The notes: a model not told the origin generated them from the sequence alone. Positions 16,542-25,057 are shown, numbered from the stretch's first letter. The stretch is 64,000 bases of DNA from Evansella caseinilytica (GCF_900107275.1 NZ_FNPI01000001.1:1106056-1170055), one strand, 5' to 3'. A program made the numbers and translations.

Positions 16542-16596
16542 CTGACTATTTTTATAGAAAATCAAGCGCTTAGAGTGATTTTGAAAGGAGTTAAAA

Positions 16597-17165
16597 ATGT
16601 ATTCTATTTTCAACGTTGCTTTTACTGGCTCAATTCTTCTTCTTTTTTATATCATCGTTGATTTCGTTCAAAACCGGACAAAAAATATTTTTAAAAGAAC
16701 GATTGAATACAGCTTTATTTTTTATCTGTTATGCATTGTTCAACTTACTACCGGAGGTATCCTCTTTCCTCCTTAGGTAGAAGACAATGATTTTTGGAGA
16801 GGGCAAATCGTCCTTTTTATTTTATTTTCGATATGATCAATCACTATAATACCGATGGTTTAGATTGGTTCTTTTGGAATGCTGCTAAACTATCTTTTTA
16901 TAATTTTATCATGCTGGTACCTCTTGGGATTTATTTATCGATATTTCATGTTAAGGGTGTTAAAAAAGCAGCTTTCATTATTTTTTCCATCAGCTTCGGA
17001 ATAGAAATATTCCAGCTTGTCTTCGGATATTTCGGAATGATATCCAGCCTGCGCGAGCTTAATGTTGATGATATAATATTAAATACTGCAGGGGGAATAG
17101 TGGGGTATTGCGTATTTATGTTTGCCAAAAAAAGATTTGTTACCTACCGCAAAACGATAAGCTAA
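16597..17165 (+). pseudogene. VanZ-like membrane protein, broken by a stop and a frameshift
   Basis: ATG 16597 follows AAAGGAG. The protein runs MYSIFNVAFTGSILLLFYIIVDF... to LTTGGILFPP and then hits TAG at 16774-16776. The same frame resumes VEDNDFWRGQIVLF, after which one frame change at about 16815 gives FYFIFDMINHYNTDGLDWFFWNAAKLSFYNFIMLVPLGIYL and the VanZ-type SFGIEIFQLVFGYFGMIS...RELNVDDIILNTAGGIVGY. A repaired gene would give about 190 residues and four to five helices. Two separate lesions argue for real decay. Confidence 0.75.
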
Positions 17166-17246
17166 GCAAATCACTCCTAATTTAGGCTGTAATCGTAACG
17201 TCTTTTTGAACATCATTAAAGTGAAACATACCCAAAGGAGGTCAAC

Positions 17247-17501
17247 GTGAGAAAAGACATCTATGCCATAATAACAAAGCATGTCAACAACTGGGATCCG
17301 GAGAAGCTGCTGCTGGTGGGAGAGCCGGGGGGCGAATATCAAACGGAAATCAATCAGCTCTGCCATGCCTTGCCGCGCATCGATAATGTGTTTGAATTAT
17401 CAAAAAAGGTGAAGGTGATCTTTGAAAGCAGCTATCAGATCGAATATGATGCCAACGCGTGCTTCATGCTTGCCGAAAAAATTTGGGCTGAGATCACTTA
17501 A
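17247..17501 (+). CDS. DUF1871-type small protein
   Basis: 84 residues from GTG 17247 with a strong AAAGGAGGTC site. The sequence IYAIITKHVNNWDPEKLL...GGEYQTEINQL...ELSKKVKVIFESSY matches my memory of DUF1871 (YugE-like) proteins, small helical cytoplasmic proteins of unknown function in Bacillaceae. No motif suggests an activity. It follows the VanZ pseudogene and converges on the UPF0210 gene; a 170-base gap with no recognisable feature lies between. Confidence 0.65.
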   Translation: MRKDIYAIITKHVNNWDPEKLLLVGEPGGEYQTEINQLCHALPRIDNVFELSKKVKVIFESSYQIEYDANACFMLAEKIWAEIT

Positions 17502-17671
17502 GGGGCTCCGCACCGTCACAGGCACGTCACACCAAAAAATGAGGCAGCGTACCCAGTGTCCCAGGTGCGCTACCTTGATGCTGTCTCCATCCAAAGGACG
17601 GACGGAACCGGTCAAAAAACCTTCGAGATACCCTCTCTCCATATATCGTATCGCAACAAAGGCGACGCCGG

Positions 17672-19033
17672 CTAGTTAATAAGCGCCTGCAGTGGGGCGG
17701 GAATTCTGCCGCCGCGCTGAATGAGCTTCTCGGAGCTGTATGGATTAACGCCCATGACCGGAGCTCTGCCAAGCAGGCCGCCGAATTCAACCATTTCTCC
17801 TTGTTTTTTTCCGGGGACAGGGATGACCCGGACAGCGGTCGTTTTTTTATTGATCATGCCGATGGCAGCCTCGTCCGCGATCATCGCCGATAACGTAGCG
17901 GCAGAGACGTCGCCGGTGAGGGCGATCATATCAAGTCCGACAGAGCAGACGCAAGTCATCGCTTCCAGCTTCGGCAATGTCAAAGCGTCGTCGACAATGC
18001 CGCGGATCATTCCGTTGTCTTCGCTCACCGGAATAAACGCCCCGCTTAATCCGCCGACATACGAGCTTGCCATTGCCCCGCCTTTTTTCACCGCGTCGTT
18101 CATCAAAGCAAGGGCGGCGATTGTTCCGTGCGTCCCGACCCGTTCCAGGCCGATTTCTTCGAGGATCTCCGCCACGCTGTCGTTCATGGCATTCGTCGGC
18201 GCCAGCGACAGGTCCATGATGCCGAAGGGAACGTCAAGACGTTCGGCAACGACTCGACCGATCAGTTCCCCGGCACGAGTGATTTTAAAGGCTGTCTTTT
18301 TGATGATATCGGCTACTTTGCCAAGATCCGCGTCCGGATGCCGCTTCAGCGCATTTAAAACCACACCAGGACCGCTGACGCCGACATTGATCACTGCTTC
18401 TCCTTCGCCGGCGCCGTGAAAAGCACCTGCCATAAACGGATTGTCTTCGACCGGATTACAAAAAACGACGAGCTTGGCGCAGGCGATCCCGTTTTGATCC
18501 TTCGTCCGCTCGGCAGCATTTTTTATGATTTCCCCCAGTTGGCGGACAGCGTCCATATTAATGCCGGTTCTCGTCGTGGCAACAGAAATCGACGAGCATA
18601 CCCTTTCTGTCACGGCCAAAGCTTCAGGCAAGGCGTCAAGCAATGTCTGCTCGCTTTTGGAGACACCTTTATGCACAAGCGCAGAATAGCCGCCGATAAA
18701 ATCGATGCCGAGCTCCTTTGCCGCCCGATCCAGCGTTTTCGCCAGTTCCACTGCCTGCGCCACCGTCGCATCGCCGAGAATTTCCGCCACCGGAGTAATC
18801 GAAATACGTTTATTGATGATCGGAATGCCGAATTCTTTTTCCGCTTTTTCCGCTGTTTCTCTCAGCTTGCTGGCATAGCTGGTTATTTTATCGAAAACCT
18901 TTTGATTCATTTTTTCAAAGTCGGAATCCGCGCAGTTCCGAAGGTTAATTCCCATCGTCACCGTACGGATGTCCAGGCTCTCCATTTGCACCATGCGAAT
19001 GGTTTCCTGTATTTCCGCGAAAGCAATGTTCAT
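17672..19033 (-). CDS. UPF0210 / PFL family protein
   Basis: 453 residues, ATG with AAAAGGAGAG upstream. It matches the UPF0210 (DUF711) family over its full length: [37 protein letters not shown] start, [73 protein letters not shown]. Structures in the family relate to glycyl-radical (pyruvate formate-lyase) folds, but no activity is proven. It sits 14 bases behind an ACT-domain gene, and a glycine riboswitch precedes the pair, so a role tied to glycine supply or sensing is a fair inference. Confidence 0.9.
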   Translation of the reverse strand: MNIAFAEIQETIRMVQMESLDIRTVTMGINLRNCADSDFEKMNQKVFDKITSYASKLRETAEKAEKEFGIPIINKRISITPVAEILGDATVAQAVELAKTLDRAAKELGIDFIGGYSALVHKGVSKSEQTLLDALPEALAVTERVCSSISVATTRTGINMDAVRQLGEIIKNAAERTKDQNGIACAKLVVFCNPVEDNPFMAGAFHGAGEGEAVINVGVSGPGVVLNALKRHPDADLGKVADIIKKTAFKITRAGELIGRVVAERLDVPFGIMDLSLAPTNAMNDSVAEILEEIGLERVGTHGTIAALALMNDAVKKGGAMASSYVGGLSGAFIPVSEDNGMIRGIVDDALTLPKLEAMTCVCSVGLDMIALTGDVSAATLSAMIADEAAIGMINKKTTAVRVIPVPGKKQGEMVEFGGLLGRAPVMGVNPYSSEKLIQRGGRIPAPLQALIN

Positions 19034-19047
19034 GTTATTCTCTCCTT

Positions 19048-19323
19048 TTAAACGCGGTGCATTGCCTGAAAGATTTCTTCAAGCTGAATATTGATTTTTA
19101 AGCCGAGCTCCTGACTAACCTGATCAAACTGCCGGTGCAAAACGTCTAAATGCTCCTGCTCCGACACGTCGACAAGCATCATCATTGTGAAAAAATCCTG
19201 TAAAATCGTCTGGCTGATGTCGAGTACATTAATATGATTATCGGCCAAAACCGCGGTGACTTTCGCGATAATTCCAACCTGATCTTTCCCGATTACACTG
19301 ACAACGGCACGTTTTTGCTTCAT
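19048..19323 (-). CDS. ACT domain protein, UPF0237
   Basis: 91 residues from ATG at 19323 with GAGGTG upstream. The whole protein is two ACT-like units: [48 protein letters not shown], then [41 protein letters not shown] domains bind amino acids and regulate partner enzymes. The partner is presumably the UPF0210 protein encoded directly downstream, as the two genes travel together in many Firmicutes. The upstream glycine riboswitch makes glycine a likely ligand, but that is inference. Confidence 0.9.
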   Translation of the reverse strand: MKQKRAVVSVIGKDQVGIIAKVTAVLADNHINVLDISQTILQDFFTMMMLVDVSEQEHLDVLHRQFDQVSQELGLKINIQLEEIFQAMHRV

Positions 19324-19480
19324 GATCAACACCTCACAAAATAGATAGAATCGGAACGGAAACGTCAGCATTACCCGCTTCTGTTCAACAATAAAAAACG
19401 ATGGCGGCAGCAATTTTTTCCGCCGGCTACAGACAGCCTTCCGTTGCTGCACCAAAAGCTGTTTTTCGAATTTTCGCCAT

Positions 19481-19509
19481 AAAAAAGAGACTGGATCGTA
19501 TCCAATCTC
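19481..19509 (-). terminator. Attenuator terminator of the glycine riboswitch
   Basis: On the minus strand a 10-bp stem (GAGATTGGAT / ATCCAGTCTC, loop ACG, one G-U) is followed by six T. It lies between the aptamer and the ACT-domain gene, the position expected for the expression platform. Confidence 0.8.
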
Positions 19510-19544
19510 GCAGGCACAGAATATACGTACATCAACTAATGTAA

Positions 19545-19630
19545 GGTATACTCTCCTGTCCTTTTGCCTGAGATTGTGAATCCTTCGGCGCCGCGGAAAA
19601 GCGGACTCTCCAGAAGCTGCTCCTGTTATA
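19545..19630 (-). promoter_or_regulatory. Glycine riboswitch aptamer
   Basis: Read on the minus strand: CTGGAGAG, then CGGCGCCGAAGGA, then ATCTCAGGCAAAAGGACAGG and AGAG. These are the invariant parts of the glycine (gcvT) riboswitch: GGAGAG, GCCGAAGG, CUCAGGCAAAAGGACAG. Only one aptamer with full conservation is visible. A terminator stem follows about 40 bases downstream. It precedes the ACT-domain/UPF0210 operon rather than the usual glycine-cleavage genes. Confidence 0.9.
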
Positions 19631-19794
19631 GTTTTATCCATAACAATCATCGCTACTATATTTAAGGCTGTTCATTAGAAAAACTCGAAGATTAAGTTGA
19701 ATGATAGCAGTTTTTTCGCTAATAGTCAATAGCAGGTCTAACCCCGTCTTTGTGAAAGAAATTAAGTATTTAGAGGGGAAAATTGTATATAATA

Positions 19795-20203
19795 GTGTTT
19801 GTTCAAAAAAGATCGATTTTTCTCTTTTTGAACAAACACGCTGCAATGAGCTGGACTTCACTGGGAAGCTACGAACTGTCTCATCGTGTCATCGCGCGCG
19901 ATGGCACTTGGATATTCATCAAAGCGATGCTTGCAGAGGAAGAGACAATGAGTGGAGCCGATGCATCGTTTTGGACCGATCGTGAGCGGGTTTCTCAGAA
20001 CCATGGAGGTGATATCCCGCTGCTGCCCATAGGACGGAAGCGAGTGCTTAGGAGGAATTGGGGATGAAATCATTCCGCCGTTGCTCACAAACGCAACCTG
20101 AACGTGCTTCTACGAGTCCATTTGCATCGAGTAACTAAAGACGCAGGACGTGGGCGGTACTTAAAGGCGCAGCGAATGGAATCATTGCCTTTTGAACACG
20201 CAC
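19795..20203 (+). mobile_element. MITE-like element, 409 bp, intact with 5-bp target duplication
   Basis: Begins GTGTTTGTTCAAAAAAG and ends CTTTTGAACACGCAC; TAATA is directly repeated at 19790-19794 and 20204-20208. The left end is a hairpin (TGTTCAAAAAAG / CTCTTTTTGAACA). The conserved interior around 19870-19965 is shared with the copies at 11863 and 57743. No protein-coding frame is credible. It lies in the divergent spacer between the riboswitch operon and the symporter gene. Confidence 0.82.
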
Positions 20204-20341
20204 TAATACAATGTGTTCAAATTCAAAGGAAAAGTTAATAAGTCCGATAAGTACGAATATTTATAATTATCTAAATTAAAAGCGCGTTCTGTTTTTTTTG
20301 CTATAATGTTTCAGGTACTAAAGGACGAAGGAGGAGAAGGA

Positions 20342-21781
20342 ATGATCATTTTAGGAGCGGGAAACATTTTTTTGGAAGGCTTAAATAAAATTGTTGACAC
20401 CGGTAATACCATTCTTTGGACTTATATCATCATTGGGTCGTTAATCGGTTTAGGTCTTTTCTTTACGATTCGGACAAGGTTTGTTCAGTTCCGGCTGTTC
20501 GGAGAAATGTTTAAAGTAATTTCAGAAAAAAAGGATAATGAAAAAGGGATTTCCGCCTTTCAGGCATTCACCATCAGCACGGCATCGCGTGTCGGGACCG
20601 GCAATTTAACCGGGGTCGCACTGGCTATTGCCGTTGGGGGGCCGGGAGCAGTATTCTGGATGTGGCTGATCGCTTTGCTTGGAATGGCAACGTCGTTTAT
20701 TGAAAGTACGCTTGCCCAGATATATAAAGTAAAGGACGGCGATACTTTCCGCGGCGGACCGGCGTACTATATGGAAAAAGCGTTGAAAAACCGGAAATTG
20801 GGCATCGTTTTTGCCATCCTGCTTACACTTTGCTTCGGACTGATTTTCAATGCAGTACAGGCGAACACAATAACTGTGGCGTTTGAAAATGCCTTTGGCA
20901 CTAACAAGCTCCTGTTGGGTGTTATTATTGCTTTGCTGGCAGGCGTTATTTTCTTTGGCGGGGTTCACCGCATTGCTAAAGTAACGCAAGTGATCGTTCC
21001 GGTAATGGCGATTATGTATTTACTTGTTGCCTTCTATGTCATTATCATGAATATTTCTCAGATTCCCGCCGTTTTCAGTCTGATTATTTCCAGTGCTTTC
21101 GGGGTGAACGAGGTTTTTGGCGGTTTAGTCGGTGCGGCGATTATGCAAGGAGTACGACGCGGGCTGTTTTCTAACGAAGCCGGGATGGGTAGCGTCCCGA
21201 ATGCAGCGGCAACAGCAAATGTCAGCCATCCGGCCAAACAGGGCTTGGTACAAAGTCTCGGCGTATTTCTCGATACGATCGTCATTTGTTCTGCCACCGC
21301 ATTCATTATTTTACTCACAGACGTTTATACAATTCATGACTTAACGGGAATCCAATTGACCCAGGGAGCTTTGGAAGTACATGTCGGTTCATGGGCACCG
21401 AGCTTCGTGGCCATTGCCATTTTGTTTTTTGCTTTCAGCTCCATAGTCGGAAACTATTACTACGGGGAAACAAATATTGAGTTTATCAGGGAAGGTTCCA
21501 CTTGGTTGACATTATACCGTCTGCTTGTCGTTGGGATGGTTATCTTCGGTTCTGTTGCCAAGGTAGCGCTTGTCTGGGATATGGCGGATTTGTTCATGGG
21601 CTTGATGGCGGTGCTGAACCTCGTTGTTATTTTCCTGATCGGCAAAGTTGCCTACCAGGCGCTGGATGATTATGTTGCTCAGCGAAAAGCAGGAAAAAAT
21701 CCGGTATTTTATGCAAAAAATATTCCTGGATTAACGGACACCGAATGTTGGGAGCAGGAAGAGACAGAAAGGCAAAAATGA
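20342..21781 (+). CDS. Sodium:alanine/glycine symporter, AGCS family
   Basis: 479 residues from ATG 20342, directly behind GGAGGAGAAGGA; twelve extra in-frame codons upstream are not needed. Family hallmarks are present: LGLFFTIRTRFVQFR, FQAFTISTASRVGTGNLTGVALAIAVGGPGAVFWMW, RGGPAYYMEKAL, VRRGLFSNEAGMGSVPNAAATA. Ten to eleven helices. It imports alanine and/or glycine with Na+. Standing divergent from a glycine-riboswitch operon, glycine is the likelier substrate. A TATAAT at 20302-20307 is a possible -10; no aptamer is seen on this side. A strong terminator follows. Confidence 0.93.
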   Translation: MIILGAGNIFLEGLNKIVDTGNTILWTYIIIGSLIGLGLFFTIRTRFVQFRLFGEMFKVISEKKDNEKGISAFQAFTISTASRVGTGNLTGVALAIAVGGPGAVFWMWLIALLGMATSFIESTLAQIYKVKDGDTFRGGPAYYMEKALKNRKLGIVFAILLTLCFGLIFNAVQANTITVAFENAFGTNKLLLGVIIALLAGVIFFGGVHRIAKVTQVIVPVMAIMYLLVAFYVIIMNISQIPAVFSLIISSAFGVNEVFGGLVGAAIMQGVRRGLFSNEAGMGSVPNAAATANVSHPAKQGLVQSLGVFLDTIVICSATAFIILLTDVYTIHDLTGIQLTQGALEVHVGSWAPSFVAIAILFFAFSSIVGNYYYGETNIEFIREGSTWLTLYRLLVVGMVIFGSVAKVALVWDMADLFMGLMAVLNLVVIFLIGKVAYQALDDYVAQRKAGKNPVFYAKNIPGLTDTECWEQEETERQK

Positions 21782-21861
21782 GGGAATGGGCGGTAGGTAG
21801 TTCTTTCCCGGCAGGTGAATAAAAAAACTTTGCAGGGGAATTGATATTACGCCAATTCTTT

Positions 21862-21906
21862 GAAAAACCATTTACGAGCTTTGCGAAAGCTTGTAAATGG
21901 TTTTTC
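21862..21906 (+). terminator. Strong rho-independent terminator after the symporter
   Basis: Inverted repeat of about 20 bp, with GAAAAACCATTTAC on one side and GTAAATGGTTTTTC on the other, ending in a T run. The A and T tracts on both sides could let it work in both directions. Confidence 0.85.
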
Positions 21907-22029
21907 TTATCATAGAGGATGTTCACAAACTAATCTTATTGTTGTAAACAGTTCTTGATACATGGTATGGTATATGGTGTACAATTAAATCAAGGTGTTG
22001 GATTTCTTAATAATCATGGGGTGAAATCA

Positions 22030-22812
22030 ATGAGGAAAACAGGGTTTGTAAGTTTTATTGTTATGGCGATTGTTTTACTTGCAGCTTGTGGGGAAGCGGA
22101 TGATCACGACGATCATGGAACAGGTTCTGAGCTCAATTTTGATCCGTTGGAAGTGGAGATTATTGCACCGGAGGAAGCTGATCCGAATGAAGAAGTGACG
22201 ATTCAGGCGTTGGTCACTCAAGGAGAAGAAAAAGTAAATGATGCAGACGAGGTTGTTTTTGAAATTTGGCAGCAGGGAGAAAAAGAAGACAGCGAATTTA
22301 TCGAGGCGCAATTAACGGACGAAGAAGATGGAGTATATGAAATACGTTACACATTTACCGCGGAAAACATCTATCATGTCCAGCCTCATGTGACAGCACG
22401 GGGAATGCATATGATGCCGACGGGAGAAATAAAAGTCGGCGATGCTCCGGATGTTCACGAGGATGAGGAGGAGCACGGCCATGAAGCAGATGGTCATTCC
22501 CATGATCTTCCCGATGACTTGCGCGTTGACTGGCAGGCGGCGGAAGAGGTGGATTCCGGAGAAGAAGCGGAGCTAACGGTTTTCGTTGACTGGCAGGAAG
22601 AACCGTTGACTGAAGCAAGGGTTATTTACGAAGTGTGGCAGCACGGCGATGAGGCCCATGAATGGCTGGAGACAGAAGAAGTGGAGCCGGGAATTTATAC
22701 AAGCCAATACACGTTTGACAATGGCGGAGATTATCATGTTGTGGTACATATAGAAAATGATGAGCTCCATGAACACGTCAGTCAATTGATACATGTCATT
22801 CAAGCGGAATAA
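22030..22812 (+). CDS. Lipoprotein with two YtkA-like domains and a His-rich linker
   Basis: 260 residues from ATG 22030 after GGGGTGA. A lipoprotein signal peptide ends in LLAAC with Cys20 as the lipidation site. Two homologous domains follow: about 40-145 (VVFEIWQQGEKEDSEFIEAQLTDEEDGVYEIRYTF...YHVQPHVTARG) and about 165-260 (VIYEVWQHGDEAHEWLETEEVEPGIYTSQYTF...YHVVVHIE). These resemble YtkA/FixH-type immunoglobulin-like domains. The linker HEDEEEHGHEADGHSH and an early DDHDDH could bind metal ions. YtkA-type proteins occur near copper and cytochrome oxidase functions; a copper or zinc role here is inference. The protein is very acidic. Confidence 0.75.
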   Translation: MRKTGFVSFIVMAIVLLAACGEADDHDDHGTGSELNFDPLEVEIIAPEEADPNEEVTIQALVTQGEEKVNDADEVVFEIWQQGEKEDSEFIEAQLTDEEDGVYEIRYTFTAENIYHVQPHVTARGMHMMPTGEIKVGDAPDVHEDEEEHGHEADGHSHDLPDDLRVDWQAAEEVDSGEEAELTVFVDWQEEPLTEARVIYEVWQHGDEAHEWLETEEVEPGIYTSQYTFDNGGDYHVVVHIENDELHEHVSQLIHVIQAE

Positions 22813-23154
22813 AGTCATCTGCTGACGATGTTTATTGTTGCCTGAAAATGATAAGCATGCGTGAAGTGGAAGTGTTCGCAGTCATTATTTTATTTTACAG
22901 CTTGGGTATTCATCAGGATGCGCATCAAGGATAATTAGTATCATATAAAGGGGGTGTCTCAAAAGGGTGTTTTTCCCTTTTGAGATACCCCCGAAGCAAT
23001 GAGCGAAGCCGCTGCGTCTTTTCAAAAATCCGATGGAGTGGTTTTTTCCTATTCAGCGTGCAGAGAGCGGAGCCATGCACTGATATTTTTTAAAAAAGTT
23101 TTGGCTTTTGATCCAGTCCCCATGAGTCTTCTTTTATTCGGCCTTATAATTACG
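22813..23154. other. Intergenic region with one palindromic repeat
   Basis: 342 bases between convergent genes. Apart from the hairpin at 22950-22992 there is no recognisable gene or RNA; no coding frame has a ribosome binding site. Confidence 0.4.
22950..22992. repeat. GGGTGTCTCAAAAG hairpin repeat
   Basis: Arms GGGGGTGTCTCAAAAGGG and CCCTTTTGAGATACCCCC around a short T-rich loop, one mismatch. It is one of four clear copies (with 37911, 41152 and 45221). It sits between two convergent genes and could end transcription from both. Confidence 0.75.
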
Positions 23155-24027
23155 TCACCCGGTCTTTTTCTTTAAGGACAGGGCAATGGACTGTTTCAGT
23201 TTTTTATCATGAATGGTATGGTTCAGCCAGTCTTTCGGCGATTGATTCACTTCGTCCTTTGCACGTTTAAAGAGATGGCTTAACAATTGACGGAGAATTT
23301 TTGAGTAATGTATTTGATCTATTTTGTTCGCTGTACTAAGCAAAAGCTCCACCAGATCATGCCGATCCAGCGGGGTAGTTCTTGCTGCGTGAAGCAGGAA
23401 CTGCTGAACAATCGCGACTTGATTATCGGTAAGATAGTATTTTTTTACGTCTTCCAGCAGCTGCGGGTGTGCCGGGAAGTGAATACTGAGATTGGGAACA
23501 TAGTTATCAAAGCGATGGCGTACTAAAAATTGCAATGCTTTTGCGCCGTTGGCTAATTCCAAAGCCTCTTCCAAAGCAGCTAAAATGAGCGAGCGGTTCG
23601 TTTTTCCGTCGGTTTTTTGAAGCGTCAGCAGTCTTGATGGCCAAAGCTGCTTAATATCTTCTAAATGTTCATCCACTAAATGCTTCATGATATTTTCGTT
23701 TTTCATTTTGGCTTCATCCGGGGTTTTTAAGGCATCCCGCAGATCATCCTGGGTTACGCGGTATTGCTTTTTACGGTCGGCAATTTTTTTATAGCGTTCC
23801 ATAGCATTTTTGGAAGCCGCCGTTGTTTTTTTAGAAAGGAAAAAAGAATCCAGGAAATCACCATCCTTGTTGAGGACGGCAAAAATAACAGGGTTATCCT
23901 GATCGAACAGGAGGGCAAGCTTCTTTGTTTTTCCGAACGGTTCCTCATATTTTACAACATAATAGCGTTCGTTCGTGCTGTCTTGATAAACTTTTTTTCC
24001 TAAGAAGCAAGGCAGTAAAACACTCAT
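23155..24027 (-). CDS. Hypothetical protein, 290 residues
   Basis: Not recognised. The N-terminal 70 residues (VYQDSTNERYYVVKYEEPFGKTKKLALLFDQDNPVIFAVLNKDGDFLDSFFLSKK) look like a beta-rich domain. The remainder is mostly helical and Lys/Gln/Leu-rich, with no membrane helix, signal peptide or catalytic motif that I can see. The ATG at 24027 has GGTGAG upstream. It lies just outside the conserved yfh block and is flanked by repeat elements. Codon use and GC look like the neighbours. It is very likely a real gene because of its length, codon pattern and start signal. Confidence 0.65.
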   Translation of the reverse strand: MSVLLPCFLGKKVYQDSTNERYYVVKYEEPFGKTKKLALLFDQDNPVIFAVLNKDGDFLDSFFLSKKTTAASKNAMERYKKIADRKKQYRVTQDDLRDALKTPDEAKMKNENIMKHLVDEHLEDIKQLWPSRLLTLQKTDGKTNRSLILAALEEALELANGAKALQFLVRHRFDNYVPNLSIHFPAHPQLLEDVKKYYLTDNQVAIVQQFLLHAARTTPLDRHDLVELLLSTANKIDQIHYSKILRQLLSHLFKRAKDEVNQSPKDWLNHTIHDKKLKQSIALSLKKKTG

Positions 24028-24514
24028 TGATTCTCACCATTCCTTTCAAATTTGATCGGGTTATTCCAAAAGCTGATATGGTATAAACTAAAAAGTTGAA
24101 AGCAGTAAGATTCGCAAGAGTTTTTCTGAAGCGCTTTTACATTGTATGAGAAAGACGATGAGGGCTGAGCATGCATGAAGCTTTGTTGTCAAACAGATGA
24201 TCGGAATCAATAGCAATGCAATGAAGAAATATGGTGAAACTGAAACTCTGTGTTAATGATTGCTGCACCCGAAAAAAGACAGGAACACAGTTGGATGTAA
24301 AATTTTCATCGAATAGACAAAAATGGTGGCAAGGTGTGATAAATTGCAGATGGGAATTATACTTCTATCTCCATGATACCTGTTATTACCTTCTCTGTTC
24401 AATAGAAATCAATTTTTTCATGAATTTTTTAGTGGAAGAAATGAAAAGTCGGACGTTCTCAAGGCAGCGGTTCGGTTTGTATTGAAATAACATTCTTTTT
24501 GAAGCAAACTATAA
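24028..24514. other. Intergenic region, about 490 bp, nothing recognised
   Basis: A frame of 84 codons at 24231-24485 has many rare-looking Cys and Trp residues and no ribosome binding site, so I do not call it. No RNA motif or terminator is evident before the hairpin at 24515. Confidence 0.35.
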
Positions 24515-24558
24515 GTGTATGTTCAAAAAGATAAAAAGCGATCTTTTTGAACATACAC
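24515..24558. mobile_element. 44-bp hairpin micro-copy of the MITE-like family
   Basis: Perfect 18-bp arms (GTGTATGTTCAAAAAGAT and its complement) with an 8-base loop. Flanks TATAA (24510-24514) and TTTAA (24559-24563) agree at four of five positions, consistent with an older 5-bp target duplication. It ends one base before the yfhD stop codon and may serve as that gene's terminator. Confidence 0.55.
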
Positions 24559-24559
24559 T

Positions 24560-24721
24560 TTAAATATTTTCTTTGTTTACCCGCCGATTGGCTTCTTTCG
24601 CTCGTGCCTGTGCATCACGATCCTCGACATCCGCCAATTCCTCAGAATATTCGACGTATTCATTATCATCGATGGCTTCGGGGTTGAGGGGAGCTTTATC
24701 TTGCTGCTTATCTCTTTTCAT
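24560..24721 (-). CDS. yfhD: YfhD-like small protein
   Basis: 53 residues. ATG at 24721 follows GAAAGGATG. The protein reads MKRDKQQDKAPLNPEAIDD, then EYVEYSEELADVEDRDAQARAKEANRRV; the FSEELAD-like core followed by DxxAQARAxxA is that of the YfhD family. These are short, highly charged Bacillaceae proteins of unknown role, tied to sporulation in some annotations. The place before yfhE and yfhF matches B. subtilis. It is shorter than 60 codons and easily overlooked. Confidence 0.8.
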   Translation of the reverse strand: MKRDKQQDKAPLNPEAIDDNEYVEYSEELADVEDRDAQARAKEANRRVNKENI

Positions 24722-24788
24722 CAAACGCAATCATCCTTTCACAGAATATACGAAAACAAGTGGTTATGGTATTATGTGCACACTTCGA

Positions 24789-24932
24789 GAGCGTGTTTAA
24801 TAAGGTACTGGTTTCGCTCGATGCATAGGCTGCGAGAAAACCGCTTCAAGCCTATTGGTAAAAAATGCATCGCGCACTCATTACATCGTGATCTTTCAAA
24901 AAGATAAAAAATGACCTTTTTGAAAAAAACAC
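24789..24932 (-). mobile_element. Internally deleted copy of the MITE-like element, 144 bp
   Basis: Left end GAGCGTGTTTAATAAGG and right end CCTTTTTGAAAAAAACAC match the family ends. A TTCGCTCGATGCAT and an AAAAATGCATCG segment of the interior remain. Flanks TTCGA and TATCA do not match, so it is old. It lies between yfhE and yfhD. Confidence 0.65.
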
Positions 24933-24934
24933 TA

Positions 24935-25057
24935 TCAATTATTTTTTGCACGCTGAAAGACCCGGTCGGCTGCTTTGAAGTCGGACTGATACAGCACTTC
25001 CTGAGTACGGCTCATGTGACGGCGTTCCTCTTTCGATTTACGCTTCTTGCTTTCCAT
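24935..25057 (-). CDS. yfhE: YfhE-like small protein
   Basis: 40 residues. ATG at 25057 has GAGGTG upstream. The sequence is basic: MESKKRKSKEERRHMS, RTQEVLYQSDFKAADRVFQ, with the STQEVLYxxDFKxAD core of the YfhE family. Function unknown. Between yfhD and yfhF as in B. subtilis, except that a MITE remnant separates it from yfhD. Confidence 0.8.
   Translation of the reverse strand: MESKKRKSKEERRHMSRTQEVLYQSDFKAADRVFQRAKNN

Noticed and set aside
2..17165. Glycopeptide-resistance (van) cluster
   Set aside because: Only a VanW-type gene and a broken VanZ-type gene occur, 16 kb apart, with no VanH, VanA/B-type ligase or VanX and no VanRS pair.
19783..20067. 94-codon frames within the MITE at 19795
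   Set aside because: Similar frames are not kept in the other copies (different lengths and shifts); no start signal. The element is read as non-coding.
24231..24485. 84-codon plus-strand frame rich in Cys and Trp
   Set aside because: No ribosome binding site; residue composition looks like random translation.
24573..24800. 75-codon plus-strand frame
   Set aside because: Opposite strand to yfhD, which is supported by motif and ribosome binding site.
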